From contig NZ_PXYH01000018.1 in the NCBI RefSeq assembly GCF_003012795.1, positions 1 to 64,000 on the forward strand: DNA of 64,000 nucleotides, read 5' to 3'. Position 1 is the stretch's first letter. Each line of letters opens with the position of its first letter. Positions 1 through 8,437 of the stretch are shown piece after piece. The notes below the pieces were generated by a model. It had not been told where the DNA came from and did not search any database. It was given only the letters and a program-made list of their open reading frames with translations. Origin of the DNA: Zobellella taiwanensis. GTDB taxonomy: Bacteria; Pseudomonadota; Gammaproteobacteria; Enterobacterales; Aeromonadaceae. The translations under genes and the position numbers were made by a program.

Positions 1-118
1 CTACGCAATCCTTGGTATTCGTCAAGCAGTTAAACCGAAGTTTTTACTGCTTGTTGACGTTGGCGTGTTGTGCCGTGTCAGTGAGGGCGCATTATAGGGA
101 GCCGCCGGATTTGCGCAA
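1..118 (-). promoter_or_regulatory. rRNA operon promoter region (P1 and part of P2), reading out of the window
   Basis: On the minus strand there is TTGCGC (113-118), a 16-base spacer, TATAAT (91-96) and then a GC-rich discriminator starting GCGCC. The following CTCACTGACACGG closely matches the start of E. coli rrn P1 transcripts. A second -35 (TTGACG, 20-25) lies about 70 bases downstream; with a 16-base spacer its -10 would begin at base 3 and continue off the window, as in rrn P2. The bases upstream of P1 (about 122-155) are AT-rich and could act as an UP element. In E. coli clpB also lies next to an rRNA operon (rrnG). The rRNA genes themselves are outside the window. Confidence 0.85.
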
Positions 119-184
119 GGGCTTTTTGGGCTAAAATATTCGTTTGCTCAAAAAACAGACCAAGCCCGGCTTTCTTGCCTTGTT

Positions 185-242
185 TTGATCCTGATCCGGT
201 TTTTTGCATGGGGGCCTGCCTATAATTAGCATATTAAATGCA
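185..242 (+). promoter_or_regulatory. nnrS promoter with FNR-like site and NsrR-like operator
   Basis: A perfect -10 (TATAAT, 221-226) has no recognisable -35. Instead TTGATcctgATCcg (185-198) matches 8 of 10 fixed bases of the FNR/CRP-family site TTGAT-N4-ATCAA. Its centre is 41.5 bases upstream of the start expected near 233, the classical class II activator position. AGCATAT-T-AAATGCA (228-242) matches 12 of 14 fixed bases of the NsrR core palindrome TGCATTT-N-AAATGCA and overlaps the expected transcription start, as a repressor site would. Binding is inferred, not shown. Confidence 0.65.
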
Positions 243-259
243 AGTATAGGTATCCCCTC

Positions 260-1459
260 ATGCAAATCCTGGACGCACAAAAAGAAAGCAAAATATGGCC
301 CCTGTTCCGACTGGGCTTCAGAACCTTTTTCCTGGGGGGGGCGCTGTTCGCCACCGGAGCCATGTTGATGTGGCTGCTTACCCTGCTCGGCTTTAAGGTG
401 CTACCGGGAGTCGTCAACCCCATCTGGTGGCATGCCCACGAAATGATCTTCGGCTTCGGCCTGGCAATCGTCGCGGGCTTTGTGCTGACCGCCATCCAGA
501 ACTGGACCGGGATTCCCGGCGTGCGCGGCTGGCCCCTGGCCACGGTATCGCTGCTATGGCTACTGCCACGGTTGTTGATGCCCTTGCGCGGTGAGCTGAA
601 TCCCCTGGTGGTCGTGCTGGATTTACTCTGGCTGCCACTGGTGGCCGGCCTGCTCGCACGCCCTATTATTCAGATCAAACAATGGCGCAACCTGTTCTTT
701 GTTCCCCTGCTTGGTTTTATGACCCTACTCAATGCCCTGAGTTACTATGCCGCTTTCAGTGGCAACTGGTTGCTGGCCGAACGGACATTTATTGCCGCTG
801 TTCTGGCCCTGTCGGCATTGATTGCTGTGATGGGCGGCAGGGTCATTCCGTTTTTCACGTCCCGCGCCACTGGTACGGAAAAACCCCAGCCGATAGTGCT
901 GCTCGAAAAACTGAGCCTGGGCAGCTTTTGGCTGGCGACCCTAGGCTGGCTGCTGCTGCCCAGAGCTCCCCTGTTCAACGGCCTGCTGGCGTTGCTGCTG
1001 CTGGTCGCAGCGCTGAGTAATCTGGCTCGCCTGGCACGCTGGAATAGCAAGCTGACGCTGAACATTCCCCTGTTATGGATACTGCACCTGGGGTATCTGT
1101 TTATTCCGATTGGCCTACTTGCCCTGGCGGCTGCCCTGCTCAACCTGGGCATCAGCGTTTCCCTGGCTAGTCACTGGCTGACCGCAGGAGCCCTGGGGGC
1201 CGTTATCATCGGCATGATTGCCCGGGTTTCACTCGGTCATTCGGGACGCCCGCTGGAAATAGGCCGCACCATGGTGGTCGCTTTTGCACTGGCAATCCTC
1301 GCTACTCTGCTGCGCAGCCTGTTGCCCTTGCTGGCACCGGGAGTCACCACCCCGGCCTATCATGGCAGCGCCCTGGCCTGGATTGGCGCCTTCGGCATCT
1401 TCTGCTGGGTGTACTGGCCGGTACTGACCCGCCCCCGGGTTGACGGGCGGCCAGGCTGA
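260..1459 (+). CDS. nnrS: NnrS family protein (nitric-oxide-responsive membrane haem protein)
   Basis: The 399-residue product is almost entirely hydrophobic, with about twelve membrane segments. Its N-terminal half has the NnrS features WWHAHEMIFGFG (about residues 56-67) and FTSRATG (about 199-205). NnrS proteins are haem- and copper-containing inner-membrane proteins that protect cells from nitrosative stress and appear alongside denitrification genes; the exact reaction is unclear. The ATG at 260 has a weak AGG upstream. The gene stands alone between an rRNA promoter and clpB, two elements that adjoin in E. coli, so it looks like an insertion into a conserved junction. An FNR-like site and an NsrR-like operator precede it, fitting induction by low oxygen and nitric oxide. 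Family assignment is secure; regulation is inferred. Confidence 0.9.
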   Translation: MQILDAQKESKIWPLFRLGFRTFFLGGALFATGAMLMWLLTLLGFKVLPGVVNPIWWHAHEMIFGFGLAIVAGFVLTAIQNWTGIPGVRGWPLATVSLLWLLPRLLMPLRGELNPLVVVLDLLWLPLVAGLLARPIIQIKQWRNLFFVPLLGFMTLLNALSYYAAFSGNWLLAERTFIAAVLALSALIAVMGGRVIPFFTSRATGTEKPQPIVLLEKLSLGSFWLATLGWLLLPRAPLFNGLLALLLLVAALSNLARLARWNSKLTLNIPLLWILHLGYLFIPIGLLALAAALLNLGISVSLASHWLTAGALGAVIIGMIARVSLGHSGRPLEIGRTMVVAFALAILATLLRSLLPLLAPGVTTPAYHGSALAWIGAFGIFCWVYWPVLTRPRVDGRPG

Positions 1460-1480
1460 CATTTTGCGGAAATAAGTAAA

Positions 1481-1507
1481 GAAGGGGGAGGCATGGCCTC
1501 CCCCTTC
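1481..1507 (-). terminator. clpB terminator hairpin
   Basis: A perfect 12-base stem (1481-1492 with 1496-1507, loop ATG) lies just after the clpB stop. On the minus strand it is followed by the T-rich TTTACTTATTT, so it suits clpB. For nnrS, which converges on it, there is no T-run. Confidence 0.8.
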
Positions 1508-1518
1508 TGCTGATCCGG

Positions 1519-4092
1519 CTACTGGCTTAGCACCAGGCCGTTGCTGTCCGCATCCAACTGCAGCGGTTTACCGGGCACCACACGGCCGGAAAGAATCGCC
1601 TGCGCCAGTGGATCCTCCACCTTGTGCTGTACCGCCCGCTTGAGCGGCCGGGCACCGAACAGGGGATCGAAACCGGCGTGTGCCAGCTTCTCCAGCAGCC
1701 GGTCTGTGATGGTAACCTCATACCCCATGGCCTCGAGCCGGTTCACCAGCCCCTGCATCTGGATGCGGGCGATCGACTTGATGTGATCCTCGCCCAGGGG
1801 ATGGAACACCACGATTTCATCAATCCGGTTAATGAACTCGGGCCGGAACTGATGCCCCAGCACTTCCATCAGCATGGCCTTCATCTGATCGTAATCCTTG
1901 GAAGCACTGTGCTCCTGGATCAGATCCGAACCGATGTTGGAGGTCATGATCACCACGGTGTTGCGAAAGTCCACGGTGCGGCCCTGACCGTCGGTCAGGC
2001 GACCGTCGTCCAGCACCTGCAACAGAATGTTGAACACGTCCGGATGGGCCTTTTCTACCTCATCAAGCAGGATCACCGAGTAGGGCTTGCGCCGCACCGC
2101 CTCGGTGAGGTAGCCGCCCTCTTCGTAACCCACGTAGCCGGGAGGCGCGCCCACCAGCCGGGACACCGAGTGCTTCTCCATAAATTCCGACATGTCGATG
2201 CGCACCATGGCGTCGCGGCTGTCGAACAGAAAATCAGCCAGTGCCTTGCACAGCTCGGTCTTGCCCACTCCGGTTGGTCCCATAAACAGGAAGGAGCCCA
2301 CCGGCCGGTTGGGATCCGACAGCCCGGCCCGGCTGCGGCGAATGGCGTTGGCCACCGCGTCCACCGCCTCGTTCTGGCCAATCACCTGCTCGTGCAGGCT
2401 GTCTTCCATGCGCAACAGCTTTTCCTTTTCCCCTTCCAGCATCTTGGCCACCGGAATGCCGGTCCAGCGGGACAGCACATCGGCGATCTCCTCGTCGGTG
2501 ACCCGGTTTTTCAGCAGGTGCTGCTCCTGCATCTCGGCCTGAGCAGCCAGGTCCAGCTGTTTTTCCAGCTCCGGAATACGGCCGTACTGCAGTTCGGACA
2601 TGCGCGCCAGATCGCTGGCCCGGCGGGCCACTTCCAGTTCCTGCCGCACCTGCTCCAGCTCGGCCTTGATATGCTGAGTGCCGGCGAGTGCCGCTTTTTC
2701 CGACTTCCACACCTCTTCCAGCTCGGCGTATTCCTTTTCCTTCTCGGCCAGCTCGTCACGGATCAGTTGCAATCGCTTGCGGCTGCCTTCGTCGTCTTCC
2801 TTGAGCAGCGCCTGCTCTTCCAGCTTGAGCTGAATAATGCGCCGATCCAGCCGATCCAGGGGCTCGGGCTTGGAGTCGATCTGCAGGCGAATGCTGGAGG
2901 CCGCCTCGTCAATCAGGTCGATGGCCTTGTCGGGCAGCTGACGGTCGGCAATGTAACGGTGCGACAGGGTCGCCGCCGCCACAATAGCCGGATCCGTGAT
3001 CTGCACATGGTGGTGCAGCTCGTAGCGCTCTTTCAGCCCGCGCAGAATGGCAATGGTGTCCTCTACCGTCGGCTGGTTGACCAGCACCTTCTGAAAGCGC
3101 CGCTCCAGGGCCGCGTCCTTTTCCACGTACTGGCGATATTCATCCAGGGTGGTGGCACCCACGCAGTGCAGCTCGCCCCGAGCCAGCGCCGGCTTGAGCA
3201 TGTTGCCCGCATCCATGGCGCCCTCACCCTTGCCGGCACCCACCATGGTGTGCAACTCGTCGATAAAGAGGATCACCCGGCCCTCTTCCTTGGCCAGCTC
3301 GTTGAGCAGCGCCTTAAGCCGCTCCTCGAATTCGCCGCGATACTTGGCACCGGCCACCAGGGCGCCCATGTCCAGGGACAGCACTCGCTTGTTCTTCAGG
3401 CCTTCCGGCACTTCGCCGTTGATAATGCGCTGTGCCAGCCCCTCGGCAATGGCGGTTTTACCCACGCCGGGCTCGCCGATCAGCACAGGGTTGTTCTTGG
3501 TGCGTCGCTGCAGCACCTGAATGGTGCGGCGAATTTCATCGTCCCGGCCAATGACCGGATCAAGCTTGCCCTGCTCGGCCCGCTCGGTGAGATCGATGGT
3601 GTATTTTTCCAGGGCCTGGCGGTTTTCTTCGGCATTGGGATCGTCCACCTTCTGGCCACCACGCACCTGATCGATAGCCTGGGTCAGCCTGTCCTTGGAG
3701 AGCCCTACCCGCTTGAGCAGCTCGCCCAGTTCGCCCTTGTCATCAAGCGCCGCCAGCAGAAACAGCTCGGAAGAGATGTAGGCATCCTTACGCTGCTGAG
3801 CCAGCTTGTCGCACTGATTGAGCAGGCGGCCCAGCACCGGCGACACCTGCACGTCCATGTCGCCGCCGCTGACCCTGGGCAGGCGGTCGAGGGATTTATC
3901 CAGTTCTACCCGCAAGGTGTTGCTGTCCACGCCGGCGGAGGTCAGCAAGGGGCGCAGGGTACCCCCTTCCTGGTTGAGCATGGCCACCAGCAGGTGGGCC
4001 GGCTCGATATAGGCATGATCCCGCCCCAGCGCCATGGACTGGGCGTCTTGCAGGGCAAGTTGGAATTTACTGGTCAGACGATCAAGACGCAT
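1519..4092 (-). CDS. clpB: ATP-dependent chaperone ClpB (protein disaggregase)
   Basis: ClpB is a Hsp100 AAA+ hexamer that, with DnaK/DnaJ/GrpE, pulls polypeptides out of aggregates in the cytoplasm. The 857-residue length equals the E. coli protein. Visible in order: N-terminal Clp repeat domain (about 1-145), first AAA module with Walker A GEPGVGKT (about 206) and Walker [10 protein letters not shown], a long charged middle coiled coil (about 410-520), and a second AAA module with GPTGVGKT (about 605) and the C-terminal D2-small domain. The start [11 protein letters not shown] matches the family. A sigma-32 type promoter lies about 60-90 bases upstream and a strong terminator downstream, so it is likely a single-gene heat-shock unit after pgeF. 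Confidence 0.98.
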   Translation of the reverse strand: MRLDRLTSKFQLALQDAQSMALGRDHAYIEPAHLLVAMLNQEGGTLRPLLTSAGVDSNTLRVELDKSLDRLPRVSGGDMDVQVSPVLGRLLNQCDKLAQQRKDAYISSELFLLAALDDKGELGELLKRVGLSKDRLTQAIDQVRGGQKVDDPNAEENRQALEKYTIDLTERAEQGKLDPVIGRDDEIRRTIQVLQRRTKNNPVLIGEPGVGKTAIAEGLAQRIINGEVPEGLKNKRVLSLDMGALVAGAKYRGEFEERLKALLNELAKEEGRVILFIDELHTMVGAGKGEGAMDAGNMLKPALARGELHCVGATTLDEYRQYVEKDAALERRFQKVLVNQPTVEDTIAILRGLKERYELHHHVQITDPAIVAAATLSHRYIADRQLPDKAIDLIDEAASSIRLQIDSKPEPLDRLDRRIIQLKLEEQALLKEDDEGSRKRLQLIRDELAEKEKEYAELEEVWKSEKAALAGTQHIKAELEQVRQELEVARRASDLARMSELQYGRIPELEKQLDLAAQAEMQEQHLLKNRVTDEEIADVLSRWTGIPVAKMLEGEKEKLLRMEDSLHEQVIGQNEAVDAVANAIRRSRAGLSDPNRPVGSFLFMGPTGVGKTELCKALADFLFDSRDAMVRIDMSEFMEKHSVSRLVGAPPGYVGYEEGGYLTEAVRRKPYSVILLDEVEKAHPDVFNILLQVLDDGRLTDGQGRTVDFRNTVVIMTSNIGSDLIQEHSASKDYDQMKAMLMEVLGHQFRPEFINRIDEIVVFHPLGEDHIKSIARIQMQGLVNRLEAMGYEVTITDRLLEKLAHAGFDPLFGARPLKRAVQHKVEDPLAQAILSGRVVPGKPLQLDADSNGLVLSQ

Positions 4093-4153
4093 CAGTGCTC
4101 TCCTCGAAAACCCCGCCGCAAGGCGGGCACACAGGCTCGATTACTGATACTAA

Positions 4154-4180
4154 AGATGGGGGGTTGTGGCCGAATTTCAA
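4154..4180 (-). promoter_or_regulatory. sigma-32 (RpoH) heat-shock promoter of clpB
   Basis: On the minus strand TTGAAA (4175-4180) is followed after 13 bases by CCCCATCT (4154-4161), a near-perfect match to the RpoH consensus CTTGAAA-N13-CCCCATNT. Transcription would start near 4147 and give a 5' leader of roughly 55 bases before clpB. Confidence 0.85.
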
Positions 4181-4190
4181 CCGGCCACAA
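4164..4190. repeat. 9-bp perfect inverted repeat surrounding the clpB -35 element
   Basis: TTGTGGCCG (4164-4172) and CGGCCACAA (4182-4190) are exact inverted copies separated by nine bases that contain the sigma-32 -35 hexamer. The minus strand has no T-run after the hairpin, so it is not a typical terminator for pgeF, which ends at 4203. It could be an operator or an RNA-processing hairpin. Confidence 0.7.
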
Positions 4191-4202
4191 GATAAGTTTT
4201 TA

Positions 4203-4928
4203 CTAATCCAGCCAGATCAGGCTGGCCATGCGCCCGGTACGCCCGTCGCGACGATAGGAGAAAAAGCGCTCCGGCTCGCCATGGGTGCAATATTCCCCCC
4301 CATAGATGTGTTGTACGCCGGCCGCCGCCAGCCGCAACCGGGCCAGGTGATAGAGATCCGCCAGCCACTTGTCGCCGTGGGGAACAAAGGCATCTGCCGC
4401 CAGCGGCATCTGGCGCACAAACTGCTCCCGCACCTCAGTGCCCACTTCGAAGGCACGGGGCCCGATAGCCGGCCCCAGCCAGGCCAACACGGTGTCGGGA
4501 GCCACCTGCATTTCCTGCAGGGTGGCTTCCAGTACGCCAGCCGCCAACCCGCGCCAGCCGGCGTGGGCCGCCCCCACCACGGTACCGGCCTCATCGCAAA
4601 ACAATACCGGCAGGCAGTCGGCGGTCATCACGGCACACACCTGTCCCGGCGTGCGGGTCACCACGGCATCGGCGGTGAAGTTGTCACTTTCCACCGGTAA
4701 GGTCAGCACCCGAATGCCATGCACCTGCTCCAGCCAGACCGGCTCGGCAGGCAAATTAAGAAAGGCTCCCAGCCGTTCCCGGTTGGCTGCGACACTGCGC
4801 ACTTCATCACCCACATGGCGGCCCAGGTTGAGGGTATGGAAAGGCGCATGGCTGACGCCGCCAATACGGGTGCTCTGGGCCGCGCACACTCGGGCAGGCG
4901 CCGGCCAGTCGGGCAGGATTACATCCAT
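4203..4928 (-). CDS. pgeF: Peptidoglycan editing factor PgeF (YfiH, laccase-domain protein)
   Basis: This 241-residue protein belongs to the YfiH/DUF152 family, whose E. coli member removes wrongly incorporated amino acids at the UDP-MurNAc stage of peptidoglycan synthesis. The family active-site residues are visible: TADCLPVLFCD (catalytic Cys), GAAHAGWRG (His) and an upstream LEQVHG (His). It starts 10 bases inside the end of rluD, so the two are translationally coupled, the same rluD-yfiH-clpB order as in E. coli. The downstream clpB has its own promoter. Confidence 0.93.
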   Translation of the reverse strand: MDVILPDWPAPARVCAAQSTRIGGVSHAPFHTLNLGRHVGDEVRSVAANRERLGAFLNLPAEPVWLEQVHGIRVLTLPVESDNFTADAVVTRTPGQVCAVMTADCLPVLFCDEAGTVVGAAHAGWRGLAAGVLEATLQEMQVAPDTVLAWLGPAIGPRAFEVGTEVREQFVRQMPLAADAFVPHGDKWLADLYHLARLRLAAAGVQHIYGGEYCTHGEPERFFSYRRDGRTGRMASLIWLD

Positions 4929-5899
4929 ACCAGATCGTCCGGATGGGCCTGGGTATCGGCGCGCAATACCTCCATCAGGGCCACCATGTCATCGGGAATG
5001 GGTGCGTGCCACTCCATCAGCTCACCACTGATCGGGTGCTCCAGACGCAGCATCACCGCATGTAGCGCCTGGCGCTTGAAGCCGCGCAGGAATTCCAGCA
5101 GTTCGGGATCGGCCCCGCGCGGCGGCTTGAGCCGGCCACCGTAGACAGGATCACCGACCAGCGGGTGCTTGAGATAGGCCATATGCACCCGGATCTGGTG
5201 GGTACGGCCGGTTTCGAGCCGCAACCGCAGCCGGGTATGGGCGCGGAATTTTTCCATCACCCGGTAGTGGGTCACTGCCGGCTTGCCGGTCGGCGTCACC
5301 GCCATCTGGATACGCTGGGTAGGATGGCGGCCGATATTGGCATCCACGGTGCCACCGGCGGTCATGTGGCCGATGGCTACCGCCTCGTATTCCCGGGTGA
5401 TGTGGCGCGCCTGCAGGGCCGACACCAGGTGGGTCTGGGCCGGCACCGTTTTTGCCACCACCATCAGGCCGGTGGTATCCTTGTCCAGCCGGTGCACAAT
5501 ACCGGCCCGGGGCACTTCGGCAATGCATGGGCAGTGATGCAGCAGGGCATTGAGCAGGGTGCCATCGGGAGTGCCGGCACCCGGGTGTACCACCAGGCCG
5601 GCAGGTTTGTTGATCACCAGAATATCATCATCTTCATAAACGATATTGAGATCGATGGCCTCGGGTTCGAACCTCACCTCGTCTTCCAGCTCGGCGCTCA
5701 CCAGCACCTGCTGCCCCGGCAGCACCTTTTCCCGCGGCTTGCTCACGACTTCGCCATCCAGCTTCACCTGCTCCTGCTGGATCCAGGTTTTTATGCGGGA
5801 ACGGGAGTAATCGGGGAACATTTCCGCCAACGCCTGATCCAAGCGTTGACCGTATTGGTGATCGGCGACCACGCCGTTCAGTTCGATTTGCTGGCTCAT
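4919..5899 (-). CDS. rluD: 23S rRNA pseudouridine(1911/1915/1917) synthase RluD
   Basis: RluD makes three pseudouridines in helix 69 of 23S rRNA, important for subunit joining. An N-terminal S4-like domain (about 1-75) precedes the RluA-type catalytic domain with HRLDKDTTGLMVVAK carrying the catalytic Asp (about 139) and GRTHQIRVHMA. Length 326 residues matches E. coli RluD. I chose the ATG at 5899 (MSQQIELNG) because it aligns with the E. coli start; a GTG three codons upstream (5908) is possible, and neither has a strong ribosome site. It is divergent from bamD, as in E. coli; a minus-strand -10 (TAGAAT, 5936-5941) may serve it. Confidence 0.95.
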   Translation of the reverse strand: MSQQIELNGVVADHQYGQRLDQALAEMFPDYSRSRIKTWIQQEQVKLDGEVVSKPREKVLPGQQVLVSAELEDEVRFEPEAIDLNIVYEDDDILVINKPAGLVVHPGAGTPDGTLLNALLHHCPCIAEVPRAGIVHRLDKDTTGLMVVAKTVPAQTHLVSALQARHITREYEAVAIGHMTAGGTVDANIGRHPTQRIQMAVTPTGKPAVTHYRVMEKFRAHTRLRLRLETGRTHQIRVHMAYLKHPLVGDPVYGGRLKPPRGADPELLEFLRGFKRQALHAVMLRLEHPISGELMEWHAPIPDDMVALMEVLRADTQAHPDDLVWM

Positions 5900-6001
5900 A
5901 GAGACCACTGGTTACCAAATGATATTTAATTGGGTATTCTAGCGGTTCTTGACGCTGAGCTTAATCAGTTTCCGAATTTTGCAAAAAGAATGGACTAATC
6001 A

Positions 6002-6748
6002 ATGGCTAAACAACGAAGCGTATGGCTCACCCTGACCCTCGCCCTGGCGCTGGCCGCCACCGGCTGCTCCAGCACCAAGAAAGACGACGTTCCGGACGAG
6101 CCGCCCGAGGTACTGTATCAGGACGCCCAGGAGCGCTTGCAGGCCGGCAACTATATTCGCGCCGCCGAATTGCTGGAAGCCATGGATTCCCGTTATCCCT
6201 TCGGACCCTACTCCAACCAGGTCCAGCTCGATCTGATCTATGCCTATTACAAGCAGGACGACACCACCCGGGCCCTGGCCAATATCGACCGCTTCATCCG
6301 CCTCAACCCCAACCATCCCAGCGTCGACTACGCCCAGTACATGCGTGGCCTGACCAATATGTCGGCGGATCACAACTTCTTTCAGGAACTGCTCAATATC
6401 GACCGGGCCGACCGGGATCCCGCCTATGCCCGCCAGGCTTTTGCCGACTTCCGCCAGTTGCTGCGCCAGTACCCCGACAGCGTGTACGCCGCCGACGCCA
6501 AAGCCCGGATGATCAGCCTGAAAAACCGCCTGGCCAGGCACGATCTGGCGGTAGCCCAGTACTATATGAAGCGGGGGGCCTGGCTGGCGGCCGCCAACCG
6601 CGCCAAGTTCGTGGTGCAGTCCTACCCCGATACCGACATGATGAAACCGGCCCTGGAAATTATGGCCCAGGCCTACGACACTCTGGGCCTGGACGACATG
6701 GCCAGCAACGCCCGGGCGGTCCTGAAAGCCAACTTCCCAGCCGGTTAA
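6002..6748 (+). CDS. bamD: Outer membrane protein assembly factor BamD (lipoprotein)
   Basis: BamD is the essential lipoprotein of the BAM complex, working with BamA to fold beta-barrel proteins into the outer membrane from its periplasmic face. The 248-residue product begins with a lipoprotein signal peptide ending in LAATGC (lipidated Cys about residue 21), followed by TPR repeats rich in YxxA patterns (EVLYQDAQERLQAGNY, SNQVQLDLIYAYYK). Length is normal. It is divergent from rluD and ends in a strong terminator shared with convergent gshA. Confidence 0.95.
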   Translation: MAKQRSVWLTLTLALALAATGCSSTKKDDVPDEPPEVLYQDAQERLQAGNYIRAAELLEAMDSRYPFGPYSNQVQLDLIYAYYKQDDTTRALANIDRFIRLNPNHPSVDYAQYMRGLTNMSADHNFFQELLNIDRADRDPAYARQAFADFRQLLRQYPDSVYAADAKARMISLKNRLARHDLAVAQYYMKRGAWLAAANRAKFVVQSYPDTDMMKPALEIMAQAYDTLGLDDMASNARAVLKANFPAG

Positions 6749-6766
6749 GCCCTCAGCAACAACGAC

Positions 6767-6790
6767 AAAGCCCCATACGGGGCTTTTTTT
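6767..6790 (+). terminator. bamD intrinsic terminator
   Basis: AAAGCCCC (6767-6774), loop ATAC, GGGGCTTT (6779-6786) and a run of T to 6790. The stop codon of convergent gshA sits in the T-run, so the hairpin may partly serve both genes. Confidence 0.9.
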
Positions 6791-8381
6791 ACAGCTGCTG
6801 ATGACTGAAGTAACCCTGCAGAAATTCGTCGAAGCTCAGGGTATCGGCGCGTTCTATTTTGCGCTGGCGGGCCAGGGAGCGCGCGCCTTCCTCGTCGAAG
6901 TAGCCGTCCTCCCAAAAGCGGGGACGGGATTGCTGTAACAGCAACTGGTAGCGGCGGGACAACGCCAGGCCGTAAGGCAGGATGTCCTCGTTGCTTGCCA
7001 TCAGTTCTTTCAGTACCCGGGCGGACAGGGTGAGGGAAGGATCGCGGATGGCCTCAAGCTGTTGCTGGTGGGCCTTGCCGTAGCAGCCGCGGCCACAACA
7101 GGCATCGAGCAGCCCGGCCACCTCGGCCAGTTCGGCAAAGTACCGTTCGCCCAGCGCGGCCAGCGGCAAGGTGTCGCCGCCGAACACTTCCAGCTCCAGG
7201 CCGGGCTTGCGTCCTTCCAACACCACCTTGGTAAAGTTGCGGCGGTTCAGGGCTATTTCCTCTTCGTGCAGGGGAGCGGAAGGGGTCAGCAGGCACCAGA
7301 GCACAAAGGTATCGAGAAAACGGATCTGGCCAGGCTCAATGCCCACCGCCGAGAAGGGATTGACGTCCACCGAGCGGACCTCAATGTACTCCACCCCTCT
7401 GGCGGCCAGGGCTTCGGATGGCTTTTCGCCGCTTTCCGTGGTGCGCTTGGGACGAATGGGGGCATACAGCTCGTTTTCGATTTGCAGCACATTGTCGTTG
7501 AGCTGGCGGTATTCGCCGTCCACCTTGACGCCGATACGGGCGAATTCAGGGGCATGGGTGCCGATGGCCCGGCGCAGCGTGGCCACGTATTCATCCAGGC
7601 TGTTGAGGGAAATATTGAGCCCGGCCTGGGCACTGTTGGTATAGCCCAGATCCGACAGCCGCAGCGAGGTGGCGTGGGGCAGGTAAAGGGTGCCCTTGCC
7701 CAATTGCTCAAAGGGCAGCCGGTGCTCGCGTCCCTGCAGGAAGGAGCCGCACAACGCCGGCGAGGCGCCAAACAAATAGGGAATGAGCCAGCCGAAACGA
7801 TAAAAGTTGCGGATAAGCCCCAGGTAGGCCTCGGAGACAAAATCCTGCAGGCAGCCGCCGTTGCCTTCCAGTTCATGCCATTCAATCCAGAAACTGTCGG
7901 GCATGGACACGTTGAAATGCACGCCCGAGATCACCTGCATCCGGCTGCCGTACCGGTGATGCAGGCCCTGGCGGTAGAGGGTTTTCATCCGGCCGATGTT
8001 GGAACTGCCGTAACGGGCCAGGGGGATGGGCGCATCGGCCTTGAGCAGGCAGGGCATGCTGAGCGGCCATAACTGCTCCTCGCCCAGATGGCGGACCACA
8101 TAACGATGAATGTCGGACAGTTGTGCCATCAGGGTTTCCACCGAGTCGGACACCGGCGTGATGAACTCCATCAGGGATTCGGAAAAATCGGTGGTGATAT
8201 GGGCATGGGTCAGGGCCGAGCCCAGGCTGCCGGGATGCGGGGTTTGCGCCAGCTGGCCGTCCGGGGTGATGCGCAGACTTTCGCGCTCAATACCGCGGCG
8301 GATGCCCTTGATGGCGGGAAGCTTGTCGGGCGCCTGCAAGGCCTGGATACGTTGCGCCAGTGAGAGGGGTGTTTGGGTCAT
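6789..8381 (-). CDS. gshA: Glutamate-cysteine ligase (gamma-proteobacterial GshA)
   Basis: GshA joins glutamate and cysteine with ATP, the first and rate-limiting step of glutathione synthesis. The 530-residue product matches the E. coli-type ligase in length and signature stretches (GIERESLRI near residue 29, DFSESLMEFITP, and YIEVRSVDVNPF near 330). The ATG at 8381 (MTQTPLSLAQRI) is chosen because upstream in-frame codons run into two hairpins and have no family similarity. A perfect palindrome ends 18 bases before this ATG, which is unusual for a leader. It lies downstream of the M16 protease gene in the same direction (56 bases). Confidence 0.95.
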   Translation of the reverse strand: MTQTPLSLAQRIQALQAPDKLPAIKGIRRGIERESLRITPDGQLAQTPHPGSLGSALTHAHITTDFSESLMEFITPVSDSVETLMAQLSDIHRYVVRHLGEEQLWPLSMPCLLKADAPIPLARYGSSNIGRMKTLYRQGLHHRYGSRMQVISGVHFNVSMPDSFWIEWHELEGNGGCLQDFVSEAYLGLIRNFYRFGWLIPYLFGASPALCGSFLQGREHRLPFEQLGKGTLYLPHATSLRLSDLGYTNSAQAGLNISLNSLDEYVATLRRAIGTHAPEFARIGVKVDGEYRQLNDNVLQIENELYAPIRPKRTTESGEKPSEALAARGVEYIEVRSVDVNPFSAVGIEPGQIRFLDTFVLWCLLTPSAPLHEEEIALNRRNFTKVVLEGRKPGLELEVFGGDTLPLAALGERYFAELAEVAGLLDACCGRGCYGKAHQQQLEAIRDPSLTLSARVLKELMASNEDILPYGLALSRRYQLLLQQSRPRFWEDGYFDEEGARSLARQRKIERADTLSFDEFLQGYFSHQQL

Positions 8382-8399
8382 TATGTTTCGCTCTGTGAC

Positions 8400-8436
8400 G
8401 TGGTGCCGCGCGCGGCACCACGGGAGGCCGGGCCTC
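8400..8436 (-). repeat. Two adjacent perfect palindromes between the M16 protease gene and gshA
   Basis: Bases 8400-8421 form a gapless 22-base palindrome (11-base arms GTGGTGCCGCG and CGCGGCACCAC). Bases 8424-8436 form a second one (GAGGCC, one base, GGCCTC). Neither is followed by a T-run on the minus strand. They would fold as tandem hairpins between the upstream stop and the gshA start. Confidence 0.75.
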
Positions 8437-8437
8437 A

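Noticed and set aside
1624-4206. Plus-strand ORF of 860 codons across clpB
   Set aside because: It is antisense to an unmistakable clpB; long open antisense frames are expected in GC-rich DNA, and its translation has no recognisable domain.
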